A stretch of 64,000 bases of DNA, from NCBI RefSeq assembly GCF_000350485.1, contig NZ_AORV01000018.1:41382-105381 (forward strand). Direction: 5' to 3'. The stretch is from Ruminiclostridium cellobioparum subsp. termitidis CT1112 (GTDB lineage: Bacteria > Bacillota > Clostridia > Acetivibrionales > DSM-1351). The first letter of the stretch is position 1; each line of letters opens with the position of its first letter. Below are positions 1 to 9,800 of this stretch, piece by piece. The notes beneath the pieces are model-generated. The model was not told the DNA's origin. It did no database searches and worked only from the letters and a program-made list of their open reading frames with translations. Made by a program: the position numbers and the translations under genes.

Positions 1-17
1 AGCAACCGCCTTTTCAT
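1..17 (-). CDS. Possible 5' end of a downstream gene (partial)
   Basis: An ATG on the minus strand at 17-15 is preceded by a purine-rich GGTGAGGAA stretch that could be a ribosome binding site. Only five codons (M-K-R-R-L) fit before the window edge. It lies about 110 bases downstream of the nitrogenase-like beta gene and on the same strand, so it may continue that operon. No product can be named. Confidence 0.3.
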
Positions 18-126
18 TTCCTCACCCACCTATAATATACTTAATTAATTGTCACTATTATTTTGAGTAATATTATTGGCGGCATACTTGAAATTAATAG
101 AAAAATTTTTACATTCCTTGTTATCT

Positions 127-1470
127 TTATGCGCTTGCGCTTATTGCCACGGTAAAGATTTTTTCAATCAGGGACAGTGCACCTTTATACCCCACATACG
201 ATCTTGAAAGAACTACTTCATACGAGGACGGAAAGCCTATTTCAACTATATTACCCTTTAATTCTTTTGCGATATCCCTGTCCCAGGTAGTTCCAAAGAT
301 AATGGCGGGCTTTTCGGCTGCTGTACGCAGTGCTTCTTCAATCAGATAGCCGTCTTCCAGAAATTCAACCTCCAGATTCACATCGTGGTCAATATGTCTG
401 AACTCTTCACGGATTTGTTCCTTATATTCCTCGGGAGTGTTTTCAGTTATGATTTGTTTTACTGAAATAAGCCCCAGCTGCTTTACAAGAAATTTTGTGA
501 TGGATAAGCTGTAGATACTGTCGCTGACGACGGCAAACCTGGCAGGTACACCCCACCAGTATTCGGAATAGAAATCGGAGAAATCCTCCACATATTTGTA
601 ATAGCTCTCTTCCTCTTTAGCGATAAATTCTTCTGTTGATTTGGAATTCAGACCGGCGAACTTTGATACCTTGCGCAGGAATTCAGAGGTCTCCAAAGCG
701 CCTATGGGAATGGCAGGAATATGCAGGTACGGTTGATTGTACTTATTCTGAAGATGTTCCGCAATTCCGAGCCCTACCCAGGGCGATATTACCAGGTTGA
801 AAGCCGCTTTGGGAATATCCAGCCATTCAGTGACACCTTTGGAGTCGTGCCCGAATAAAATATTTACCTTCAGTCCGATTCCTTTCAGGATTCGTTTGAT
901 CTCGCCCAGATCGCCGCGCCAGTATGTATTTTGATAGGGCACCTCTGTCCAGACATTTACGGTGTTTTTAATTTTATTTCCCGAATAGTCGCCTATAAAT
1001 TGATCTATAATAGCACGCACCACAGTTTCATGACCAACCAGGTTGTTTCCGTGAAAACCGCCGGTTTCGGCATAAACGATGGGCACACCTTTCTGCTGGA
1101 ACTCACTGACGACAGAAGGTATATCATCCCCAACTATGTCCGGAATACAGCCGGTAAGCACAACAAACAGGTCGGCAGCCATGATTTTGGTGGAAGCCTG
1201 TATCAGCTCTCTCAGCCTGTTGTCTCCTCCGAATACCACTTCGTTTTCAGAAATATTTGCGCTTGGGGGCACTGCTCCGCCGCTGTAGCCTCCGCCCTGA
1301 AAACCGTTATAAAATGCAAGACTCACATACTGCTTATCGGCACAGCCGGGCCCGCAATGGGTTATGGGTATCACCCCTGGTATGGCGGCAGCAGTATGTG
1401 TTGCTCCTATGGCGCAGCCGTAGCGCGGCCGGCTTATGGAATTTGTTTTTGTATCCTCAAGTAAAGACAT
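127..1470 (-). CDS. Nitrogenase component 1-like protein, beta-type subunit
   Basis: A 447-residue member of the nitrogenase component 1 family, shorter than a typical NifK. Cysteines that would hold the shared P-cluster are visible near the N-terminus (YGCAIG, HCGPGC) and in LTGCIPDIVGDD, which matches the family signature C-x(4)-VGDD. It starts about 100 bases downstream of the alpha-like gene on the same strand, so the two should form a heteromeric enzyme. Known relatives include NifDK, VnfDK/AnfDK, the maturation pair NifEN, methylthio-alkane reductase MarDK and unassigned groups. Which of these it belongs to cannot be settled by eye. No NifH-like reductase gene is seen in the window; it may lie to the left. 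Confidence 0.8.
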   Translation of the reverse strand: MSLLEDTKTNSISRPRYGCAIGATHTAAAIPGVIPITHCGPGCADKQYVSLAFYNGFQGGGYSGGAVPPSANISENEVVFGGDNRLRELIQASTKIMAADLFVVLTGCIPDIVGDDIPSVVSEFQQKGVPIVYAETGGFHGNNLVGHETVVRAIIDQFIGDYSGNKIKNTVNVWTEVPYQNTYWRGDLGEIKRILKGIGLKVNILFGHDSKGVTEWLDIPKAAFNLVISPWVGLGIAEHLQNKYNQPYLHIPAIPIGALETSEFLRKVSKFAGLNSKSTEEFIAKEEESYYKYVEDFSDFYSEYWWGVPARFAVVSDSIYSLSITKFLVKQLGLISVKQIITENTPEEYKEQIREEFRHIDHDVNLEVEFLEDGYLIEEALRTAAEKPAIIFGTTWDRDIAKELKGNIVEIGFPSSYEVVLSRSYVGYKGALSLIEKIFTVAISASA

Positions 1471-1573
1471 CTGATTTCCTCCATTTCATATAAATAATGC
1501 CTGTTATAAAATCAATCCCGTTCATAAAATAAAACTCGTGCATAATCTGCATGTAATGTAATCTTGTATATAA

Positions 1574-3094
1574 TCAATCCTGATAGATCAGCTGGGGGTT
1601 TCTTGCGACAATATAGGGATCTGTCTGCTCAAGCCACCACTTGGTATAGGGCAGTTTGACATGTTTTGAAAGATCCTCATGAAACTTTCTGCGCTGCAGG
1701 ATTTCCAGGATGGCATTGCCAAGATTCACAATTCCGTCATAACCTACGGCAATATGCTCATCGCCCAGCGGAGCAGCAGGGATTCCCAGCCGTGAGGCAA
1801 GGGGAGCAAGCCCGTTGTGCCTTATGAGTATAAAGTCCGGATTTACCCTTTTTAGAAGAGCATAAAATTGGTGCTGCTGTCTGTTGCTGACACTGAAATT
1901 TTCTACATCTCCGTAGTTATCCACCAAAAAGGCCAGGGAGTCCTGAGCGGGGTCTTCACTGTCATAGATAGGATCATGATGGAATACCAGGGAGCCGTTT
2001 ACCTCAATCCCCAGTTCTCTCATAACGGCTATCAGACCGTGGGAATATGCGGAACCTGTGGCTACATAGCCCTTTTTACCCTTCAGCTTGAGCTTTAGAG
2101 CAGCTATGAGGGGCTTGATCCGTGCATGTTCCTTTTTTATATATCTTTCGGCCGGTTCTTCACGGTGAGTCAGCTTTGCAAGTCCCCGGAGCCATGCATC
2201 GGTGCCTGCGATTCCATAGGGCTGCGGAGCCTTTAACTCCGGCACGCCGAAATTCTGCTCCAGCCCCTGGGCAAGATAGGAGGATAACGTGTTGCAGAAG
2301 CCGACTGTGGCAGCAGCCTCCGACATTTGTGCCAGATCCTCCACCGTTGCCATATCAATTACATAATTCACGCGCAAGTTCAATTCCTTCAGCATTGGGG
2401 TAAAAACGTCCGAACCCCAGAGATTGATCACATTGACCAGATCTTCCTGCTTTTTTGGATTTTTTCTCACTATATCCCTTAAAATCCCATGCTGTGTGGA
2501 ATCAAATCCTGTACTCCAATGTTTTGACCTGAAACCCTCGCAGTGGAGCGGCACAACCGGAAGCCGGTGCTGCTCGGTATATTCGGCGGCTACACTGTCT
2601 ATGTCGTCACCGATAATACCAGTGGAACATGAAGTTCCGATAAAGATAGCTTTTGGATTGTAACGTTCAATAACATCATCCAGAGTTTGCTTAAGCTTTT
2701 CAATACCACCAAAGACCATATCCTGTTCAAGGAGGTTGGTCGATACTATTTTCAGATTTTCCACCGGCAGATTCCTCATGGCAAGTCCGTTCCTGTAAAT
2801 GGAGTTGTATATGGTCTGGCTGACGGCACAACCAATTGGAGAATGTTGTATGAGCACCGCATCACGGACGTTTCCGGCCTGACATTCAACCATCTGCTCA
2901 CTGCAGACCGAGCCCTGTGTAAAGGGTCCTCTCACCTCACACAGCTCACATGCCTTCCCCTTTCTTCCGGTACATTTTCTTGCATACCCCGATTCTTCGG
3001 CGAGACTGTCGGCATTGCCGTCCCAGCCTATGATGGTACCAAGCCGCTGTTCGCGGCTTTCTACAGCGGTTGCAGCTAAATTGATTCTTTTCAC
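1574..3094 (-). CDS. Nitrogenase component 1-like protein, alpha-type subunit
   Basis: A 506-residue nitrogenase component 1 alpha-like protein. Candidate P-cluster cysteines lie in the N-terminal third, in HSPIGC and in TSCSTGIIGDD. A cysteine in GFCNTLSSYLAQ aligns in context with the cofactor ligand Cys275 of Azotobacter NifD, and a histidine in GDEHIAVGYDG lies in the region of the second ligand. The segment after CEGFR reads SKHWSTGFDS, so the Gln191 and His195 of true NifD (VSQSxGHH) are absent. This argues for a cofactor-bearing reductase of a nitrogenase-like group rather than N2 fixation. The first gene of the pair, it is preceded by a leader hairpin with a T-run. Confidence 0.82.
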   Translation of the reverse strand: MKRINLAATAVESREQRLGTIIGWDGNADSLAEESGYARKCTGRKGKACELCEVRGPFTQGSVCSEQMVECQAGNVRDAVLIQHSPIGCAVSQTIYNSIYRNGLAMRNLPVENLKIVSTNLLEQDMVFGGIEKLKQTLDDVIERYNPKAIFIGTSCSTGIIGDDIDSVAAEYTEQHRLPVVPLHCEGFRSKHWSTGFDSTQHGILRDIVRKNPKKQEDLVNVINLWGSDVFTPMLKELNLRVNYVIDMATVEDLAQMSEAAATVGFCNTLSSYLAQGLEQNFGVPELKAPQPYGIAGTDAWLRGLAKLTHREEPAERYIKKEHARIKPLIAALKLKLKGKKGYVATGSAYSHGLIAVMRELGIEVNGSLVFHHDPIYDSEDPAQDSLAFLVDNYGDVENFSVSNRQQHQFYALLKRVNPDFILIRHNGLAPLASRLGIPAAPLGDEHIAVGYDGIVNLGNAILEILQRRKFHEDLSKHVKLPYTKWWLEQTDPYIVARNPQLIYQD

Positions 3095-3143
3095 TAAAAT
3101 TCACTCCTTACATTTTAAGAATAGTTTTTCCAGTAAATAAAAA

Positions 3144-3181
3144 AGACTGTTTATAAGTACTTGATATACTTAAAACAGTCT
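3144..3181 (-). terminator. Intrinsic terminator or attenuator before the nitrogenase-like pair
   Basis: Read on the minus strand, AGACTGTTTTAAGTA pairs with TACTTATAAACAGTCT and is followed by TTTTTTATTT. It lies about 200 bases after the stop of the lipoprotein gene but only about 50 bases before the nitrogenase-like alpha start. It may end the lipoprotein transcript, or it may be a conditional terminator in the leader of the nitrogenase-like operon. A second hairpin (TTATTGAA/TTCAATAA, 3204-3228) lies just upstream. Confidence 0.7.
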
Positions 3182-3383
3182 CTGATAAATTCAGTCAACT
3201 TCATTATTGAATTTTTGCAGTTCAATAACACCAATTTACATTTTCATTTAAATTCTAGTAAAGTGTAATAACGTTTTTATAATTCAAAATATATTATGCA
3301 TATATATTTAATATGTTAATATTAGCATACAATGTATTTTTTGTAAATCCAAAAATTTTTAATAAGCATTATTAACGTAAAAC

Positions 3384-5207
3384 TCAATCAGCTGTGGGAT
3401 AGCCGAATACAATCCTGTCAACCTTACTTTCTTTTATCAGTAAAACCAATGCCTGTGCTTTTACCGGTTCATCAGATTTATGCGGATCTGCATAGATTAT
3501 CATGGCTTTTTGATAATTATTATACATATCAGCAGGTTTATGGCTGGTCAAAATATGTTTTATATCATTTAATTCATAGGTATCTTCAATCTTTTTTTCG
3601 GTATCCTTTTCCTCAGCTCCGAGGTTGTAGATATTGCGGTCTCCGAATCGGTCCGTCACTTCCTTGACAGTCATTCCCACTTTCAGGCCGCAGTCAAGTG
3701 CCTGACCATTACCTGTTAAATCAAATCTAAAGGTTGTATCGGTTTCGGAAGGCTGTTTTTTAGGTTGGTAACCTGAATAGAATTCCAATTCCATACCGGG
3801 ATATTCTGCAATATGGTAGTATTCAAATGTATCCGGGCCGTCGGCAGGAGAATTTATTTTGCAGGTCCGCATATGGGCCGGAAGTCCAAACGATTGCACC
3901 AGCTTTTTATATGTAATATTCAGTAAAGGTTTTTTGCTGCTGCAAATATCGGACATTGCAAAACCCCATTTGACTGTTCCGTCAGGCGCATCAGATACCT
4001 GTGCCTGACCGGCAGTGTTCTTCCCTTTAACAGGCCGGTATTGCAGCTCGGAAGAATAGATCATCTTGACAGGAAACTTTTCATTTTTTCTGAAAAGGAC
4101 AATGCTGTCATCACGGCCGGTGCTGTAGCTCCAGATGCCACCAATAGAGCCAGGCTGCGGGCTTTCATCAGTGCACCCGACTTCATTTGATTTGTTAATA
4201 AGGGCTTCATTGATGCTGTATACTTTCAGGCTTTCCTGCTCTTTGGTTAAAACATAGCTCAAATCCAAAGCATTATGTTCTATGGTTATTATTTCTCCTT
4301 TCGCAGGGAAACTCTCCAGCGGGTAATCAAAAACTACCGTATTGCTCGAGAATTCTATTTTTCTTATCCTGTTTTCCCTGCTGTTAACTTGGTATAGGTA
4401 TAAACGGTTTTTTTCCTTATTTGTGGAATTATCATCATATGCGTAGCCGGATAGAGTTTTCCAATTTCCAGTTTTTCGCTCTTCAATCAATTTCAGAGTA
4501 TCATTTTCAATTAAATAGACTGTGTCACCGGTGGACAGGAGGGTTTTTAAGGTACCTCCCCCGATATATCCGAACAGCACTTTTACATTTTTAAGAGAAA
4601 ATTGAGGTTTCCACTGTACCGCATTGATTATGGTTTCAGTATCGTTTTCATTTTTTATATTCAGTAAAATGTTCTTTTCATCATCTATCAGCAAGCCGCG
4701 GCTGGTCAAAGAGCCCTGTATACTGTCTTCAACAGCTGTAAATCTGAGATTGGAGCTGAGACCCTGGGGCATATCATAGTAATTTATCTCAATGGTGTCA
4801 AAATCCGATTCATAGCTCTCCAGGTCAGGTAAAACATACTGCAGCAGAATTCTTGGTTTGGAACATACCAGCCCGCCGTAGCCCGAGGAATAGCTTATTT
4901 TTGCGAAGGCTATGGGATTCCTGATTATTTCCAGGAATTCTTTTTGTGTTACGGTTTTCTTTTTTTCATTTAATTTAACCCCTTGCAGTTCTGGCAAAGG
5001 AGAGTAATTTTCAGCTGAAAACAGGGTTTCTTCAATTGCATTCCCGGGAGCAGCAGTCATTCCCCGGTTGTTTGGCGGGGTGCTGTCCTTTTTACCAATT
5101 TCAACAAATTTATTTTTTTCTTTGTCGATTCTGAAATTATCTTGTCCGCAGCCTGTCATGCCGGCTAATATAAATATTAATAAAAACAAAAATAAAAATC
5201 TTTTCAA
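3384..5207 (-). CDS. Predicted lipoprotein of unknown function
   Basis: A 607-residue protein with a lipoprotein signal: Lys-Arg, a hydrophobic core, then LAGMTGC, where the cysteine at about residue 20 would be lipidated. It should be anchored on the outer face of the membrane. The middle is beta-rich with no family I recognise. Near the C-terminus, GLKVGMTVKEVTDRFG resembles the short helical motif found in BamE/OmlA-like and DUF4309-type lipoproteins, which is only a weak similarity. The gene is monocistronic by spacing. The Asp/Lys-rich, low-cysteine composition is ordinary for an extracellular clostridial protein. I do not assign a function. Confidence 0.75.
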   Translation of the reverse strand: MKRFLFLFLLIFILAGMTGCGQDNFRIDKEKNKFVEIGKKDSTPPNNRGMTAAPGNAIEETLFSAENYSPLPELQGVKLNEKKKTVTQKEFLEIIRNPIAFAKISYSSGYGGLVCSKPRILLQYVLPDLESYESDFDTIEINYYDMPQGLSSNLRFTAVEDSIQGSLTSRGLLIDDEKNILLNIKNENDTETIINAVQWKPQFSLKNVKVLFGYIGGGTLKTLLSTGDTVYLIENDTLKLIEERKTGNWKTLSGYAYDDNSTNKEKNRLYLYQVNSRENRIRKIEFSSNTVVFDYPLESFPAKGEIITIEHNALDLSYVLTKEQESLKVYSINEALINKSNEVGCTDESPQPGSIGGIWSYSTGRDDSIVLFRKNEKFPVKMIYSSELQYRPVKGKNTAGQAQVSDAPDGTVKWGFAMSDICSSKKPLLNITYKKLVQSFGLPAHMRTCKINSPADGPDTFEYYHIAEYPGMELEFYSGYQPKKQPSETDTTFRFDLTGNGQALDCGLKVGMTVKEVTDRFGDRNIYNLGAEEKDTEKKIEDTYELNDIKHILTSHKPADMYNNYQKAMIIYADPHKSDEPVKAQALVLLIKESKVDRIVFGYPTAD

Positions 5208-5387
5208 TTTTACAGCCTCATTTCAATTTATTAGGCAATTATTATTTCCCTTAAATGTATACTAATGGAAATATTATATTATACAGGTATAAAAAAATCT
5301 ATTATTTTACAAGAAAATTTGCTGCGCTCATTTTTTAGTGCTTATTGACTCTTATAAAAGTTATAAATTCATATACGCAAAAAAGTA

Positions 5388-5411
5388 CCAGCCTGAATAT
5401 AAAACGGCTGG
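5388..5411 (-). terminator. Intrinsic terminator of the LysM-NlpC/P60 gene
   Basis: On the minus strand CCAGCC and GGCTGG form a six-base GC-rich stem around a 12-base AT-rich loop, followed by TACTTTTTT. It lies 110 bases after the stop of the LysM-NlpC/P60 gene. The rest of 5208-5522 is AT-rich and shows no gene. Confidence 0.75.
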
Positions 5412-5522
5412 CATTTTCAAAATCATATAAAATCAAATAACATATAATATAAACAATATAAATAGAAAAAATGGAGTGAATTTTTCTATTTTTTGAGTTG
5501 AGCGGGTTTGACAGGCATATTC

Positions 5523-6704
5523 TTAAATACCGGTTTTTTGTTCAGGGCTGTTTTCATCCTGCTTGTATGAAGCAAAATCAGGTCTGCATATGTAGTTGAA
5601 TAATTTTTTGATAGCTGCCGAATATCCGCCGTCCCAGTCGCTGAAGGTACCTTCACTGGCAAGGTTCAAGCTGCTCTTGCCGGCCTGGCTGACCTTGACG
5701 GAGGCTTTGTGGGGGCCCTTGCTTCCACTGGAATGTGCATACAGGATGGTGTCTCCGGAAACCTCGTACACTATACCAATATGTCCCCCTCCATCAAAGC
5801 GTATGTAATCCCCGGGACGTACTTCTGAAAAGGTTGCTATTTTTTTGCTGCATTGGGTGGAAGTCATATTCGCTGCACTGACTCCCCAGTGAAGTACATT
5901 GTCAGTAGGAATTTTAAACACCTTTTTGTAATATTGTACTGCCAGGCCGTTGGTAGCAGCGTTTATAACCTGTAATACAAAGCCGGAACAATCAATCCCG
6001 GCCGCCTGGGGATTTGCCGATACTTTTTCCTGAAGTTTGGGATCGTCGGCAGTCAATCCAAGCTTTTGCATATTTTTATTCATTTCTTCCACAGACCATT
6101 TTCCCTTGCCGGAATCCCCTCCCCATTGATAGGGCAGCTGTATCTTCTTACTTTCCTTGCCGGACTTGTCGGTATACTTGAAATCAATATAGCTGCTGAT
6201 CTTATCTTTTAGCATATCAATGTTTATTGCTCCGTTATCGCTGTTTTTTTCCTGAACTTTGTCCTGGGCTTTGTCCTGAGTCTTGTTCTGAACTTTATGG
6301 GGCTGAGGTGAACTTTTGTCAGGTGCCGGTATTTTCAGCTTTTGGCCCGGATATATACGGTTTATATCCTTAATGTTATTCAGGTTCTTAAAAGTTTCAA
6401 CAGTGGTATGATATTTTTCTGCGATTTCACCAAGTGTGTCACCGCTCTTTACTGTGTATAAACTTTGACTTTCCTGAAGTTCCTTTAAAAATTGGCTTGT
6501 TGCACTGTTGCCGATGGTCTTCTGCAGTAAATTAATATCGTTGTATGTAAGAGAACCCGGGTTAGTGCGGAGCCTTTGTATAATTTCAAAGGGGTTGGTC
6601 TGCTTTACAATTGTTTTGCTGGAGGAGGCAGTCTTTTGGGGCGGCTTCTTGGCTCCTTCAGCCCGGGTTTGTTCATTTTCTTTGGAATGTAAACTTGTAT
6701 ACAT
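5523..6704 (-). CDS. LysM and NlpC/P60 domain protein with eCIS-cargo-like N-terminus
   Basis: A 393-residue protein with no signal peptide. Residues about 40-75 contain [17 protein letters not shown], which resembles the LQRTxGNxAVxxLL motif common at the start of DUF4157-type cargo of extracellular contractile injection systems. Residues about 81-126 are a LysM peptidoglycan-binding domain ([16 protein letters not shown]). A Gln/Lys/Asp-rich linker follows ([12 protein letters not shown]). The C-terminal half is an NlpC/P60-like cysteine peptidase: [11 protein letters not shown] supplies the catalytic Cys and [10 protein letters not shown] the catalytic His. It probably cleaves peptidoglycan stem peptides. 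The missing signal peptide fits lysis or an injection route rather than Sec export. The eCIS link is an inference. Confidence 0.78.
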   Translation of the reverse strand: MYTSLHSKENEQTRAEGAKKPPQKTASSSKTIVKQTNPFEIIQRLRTNPGSLTYNDINLLQKTIGNSATSQFLKELQESQSLYTVKSGDTLGEIAEKYHTTVETFKNLNNIKDINRIYPGQKLKIPAPDKSSPQPHKVQNKTQDKAQDKVQEKNSDNGAINIDMLKDKISSYIDFKYTDKSGKESKKIQLPYQWGGDSGKGKWSVEEMNKNMQKLGLTADDPKLQEKVSANPQAAGIDCSGFVLQVINAATNGLAVQYYKKVFKIPTDNVLHWGVSAANMTSTQCSKKIATFSEVRPGDYIRFDGGGHIGIVYEVSGDTILYAHSSGSKGPHKASVKVSQAGKSSLNLASEGTFSDWDGGYSAAIKKLFNYICRPDFASYKQDENSPEQKTGI

Positions 6705-6810
6705 ATCAAAGCCTCCTTTAATTAAGCTTTCAAATAATAAGTAATATTAAAAGGGAGTTATACAACCTATATGTTTGTCAATGAACAAAAAGGCAGTGTG
6801 AAATAAAAAG

Positions 6811-6843
6811 AAGTATAATTCTGTCTTTGACAAAATTATACTT
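6811..6843 (-). terminator. Intrinsic terminator of the multidomain PA14/discoidin gene
   Basis: AAGTATAATT pairs with AATTATACTT, with a further GTC/GAC pairing inside. On the minus strand the stem is followed by CTTTTTATTT. It starts 45 bases past the stop of the long secreted-protein gene. Confidence 0.75.
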
Positions 6844-6887
6844 CGGATGTTTGGAACTATATAAATTTGAAGCTAATCCAATCTCAA

Positions 6888-9800
6888 TTAAAAGACTTTA
6901 AATTCGGAGAAGCTGGCCCAACAACCGTCCTCCAGGCCTGTTACCGTTACTTTGACATATCTGATGTTACTTATGTTAAAGCTGTCTTTTTTTGTCTGTA
7001 CAGCCGTGTTATTTCCTGTATTGTCTACGGCTGCCGTCCAGTTTGTGCCGTCGGCCGAAACTTCAATCCGGTACTTGTATACCTTGTTCTTTTCCCATGT
7101 GATTTCAGTACCTGTCAGGTCCAGGTTGCTTCCAAGATCTACCTGCCACCAGTGATTAACATTTCCGTCTGCTGCACACCACCGTGTGTCAAGGTTTCCG
7201 TCATTTCCGTTTTGAGCGGAGTTGCCGTTTTCCTCACTGTCCGAAACAGCACTCCTGCCCAGAGCTAAATTATCTATTGACGGCTGCTGTGTGGAAATTG
7301 TCACAGGCAGGGACTGGGGTGAATTGTTTCCAGCAGCATCATATGCCGATACTGTATAGGTATATGATGTATTTGCGGCAAGACCCGTATCGGTATAAGT
7401 TGTGCCGGAGGTCACAGTTTGAATCAGACTGCCGTTCCGGTATATCCTGTAACCGGCTACACCTGTGTTATCTGTAGAAGCTCTCCAGTTTAAAACCACC
7501 TGGCTGGATGAAACGGCTGAAGCACGCAGAGTGTCCGGAGTTGAAGGCGCCTGTGTATCAACATCGGTGCAATACAATTGACTCTTGGGAACAATTTGCT
7601 TTGTCTGGCTGGGGCTTGACCAGAAGAGTTTTGCCTCTGCTTCGTTGGTCTTATCGAAATATTCATATTTTATATCATATTTCTGTCCGGCTGTAAGTGT
7701 AATAGTACCGCTGCTTTCAGCAGAACTGTGTTCCCTCCAGTCGTCTATTATCCTGGTTCCGTTTATCCATAGCCTTGCACCGTCGTCAGAAACCGTAGTG
7801 AATGTGTATGTTTCCGAATACAAGGGCTGTATTTGTCCTGTCCAGCGGACAGAAAACTCATCTGCGCCCATTGAGGGTATGGGGGCATTTTTCCACCAGT
7901 TAAAGTTGATATTTTCATCCACTCTTTCCTTTATCAGGTTGGTGAAATCAATATTGTCATAGTACTCACCTTTGAGTCCATTGCCTGTACCCAGCGGGAC
8001 CTGAGGTGTGGAGGTGCGGGTTGTTGCCGCTGCACTTGAGCTCTTGTTTGAGCTGTTACCCTCAGCATCAAAGGCTGCAACCTGGTAGGTGTATGTTGTA
8101 TTTGCAGCCAGGCCGGTATCTGTAAAAGTCGTTGTGTTATTTACCGTTCCTGCCAGGACACCGTTTCTGTAAATCCTGTATCCTGCAACACCTGTATTAT
8201 CTGATGAGGCATTCCAGGTCAAAGTGATTTGATTTGCAGAGACAGCCGAGGCCCTGAGACGTTCAGGAACTGTGGGCGCCTGTGTGTCTGTGCCGGAAGT
8301 TGTTCCGGAAGAATAAAGCTGGCTTTTAGGAACGATTTGTTTTGATTGACTGGAGCTTGACCATTTAAGATTAATTCTTCCTATATCACAATTATTATAG
8401 TACTCCAGTTTTATGTCATACTTCTGTCCCGCAGTCAGATTAATGTTTCCATTATTCTCCGTTTCGCTATGGTCACACCAATTGTCGATAAGTTTTACGC
8501 CATTAACCCATAATCTGACGCCGTCGTCTGATGTTGTGTAAAATGTATATGTTTCTGAATACAGTGGTTGAATTTGTCCAGACCACCTGATGGAAAATGT
8601 CTCTTTATCTATTCTTGAGTCAGGTGAGCTATTTTTCCAGTAATTATCTACTGTATCGTCGGTACGTGTAAATTTTAGGTCGGTTAAATCCTTATTGTTG
8701 TAATATTCGGCCTTCAGACCGTTTCCGTTTCCATACCAGGAATCACCGCCGTTTGAGTTCGGAGTTGTCACATAGGCAAATTCACTGTGATTTGAATAAT
8801 TGCCTGCCGCATCGTAGGCGACTATGGAGTATACATAGGTGGTGCCTGCTGCCAATCCTCTATCCCTGTAAGAGGTGCCCTTTGATATATCGGCTACCTC
8901 GTAGCCGTTTCTGTATATTTTATAGCCTGCTATTCCCACATTATCATAAGAGGCATTCCAGTTCAAAGCAACTTCGCTGGGGACCGGAGCGGTTATTTTA
9001 AGGCTGGTGGGAGCTGTAGGAGCTTTTGTATCAACATTGGTATTTGTGCCTCCACTGCCAAATACCTTGAATTCGGAGAAACTTGCCCAACAGCCTGATT
9101 CCAGGCCTGTAACGGTAATCCTTACATACCTGGCCGAATTTGCACTGAAGCTGTCTGATTGAACCTGCTGCTTGCTGTAACTGTTGGTCTTATTAGCTTT
9201 AAGAGTCCAGTTGTAGTTATCGGGAGAAACTTCTATTTTGTACTTATATGCCTTATTTGGCTTTTCCCATGTTACCTGTGAACCGTTGATGTTGTAGAGG
9301 GCTCCCAGATCTACAGTCCACCAGTGGTTTATGGAACTGTCGGATGCACTCCAACGGGTTGAAGTATTTCCGTCATTACCCTTGTAGGCCGGATTTTCAG
9401 ATTGCTGGCTGTCGGAAAAGACGCTTTTGTTTAATGCTATATTGCTTTGAGCGGCATCAGTTGAAAAAATAGTTGCTCTGTCGGCTGTAACATTAGTTCC
9501 TTTGGATTTGCTGTTTTTAGTTCCTGTAACGCGCACCTTCAGTGTATGCTGGCCTGGTTTCAAAACAGGACTTGTGTATACTAAAACATTGTCCGCTCTC
9601 TTGGAAGAGTAAAAATCAACATTGGTTTCCCGTCCGTTGTCGATTGAAACAGCGGCAATACCGTGATTATTCGAGGTTGCTCCATAAAGCTTTATCTGTG
9701 TGCCTTCAAATTTTACCTTATAATAAGCATTGCGGCTTGAGGACCAGTGATTATCCTCCAGATATGCATTTGCCTGTGTTCCGTAATTCCATTTTCCGCT

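Noticed and set aside
931..1464. 177-codon open frame on the plus strand opposite the nitrogenase-like beta gene
   Set aside because: It is fully antisense to a clear family member, has no ribosome binding site and its composition is that of a shadow frame.
127..3094. Genuine nitrogenase NifDK
   Set aside because: The alpha-like chain lacks the VSQSxGHH motif with the catalytic Gln and His, and no nifH, nifE, nifN or nifB is adjacent in view.
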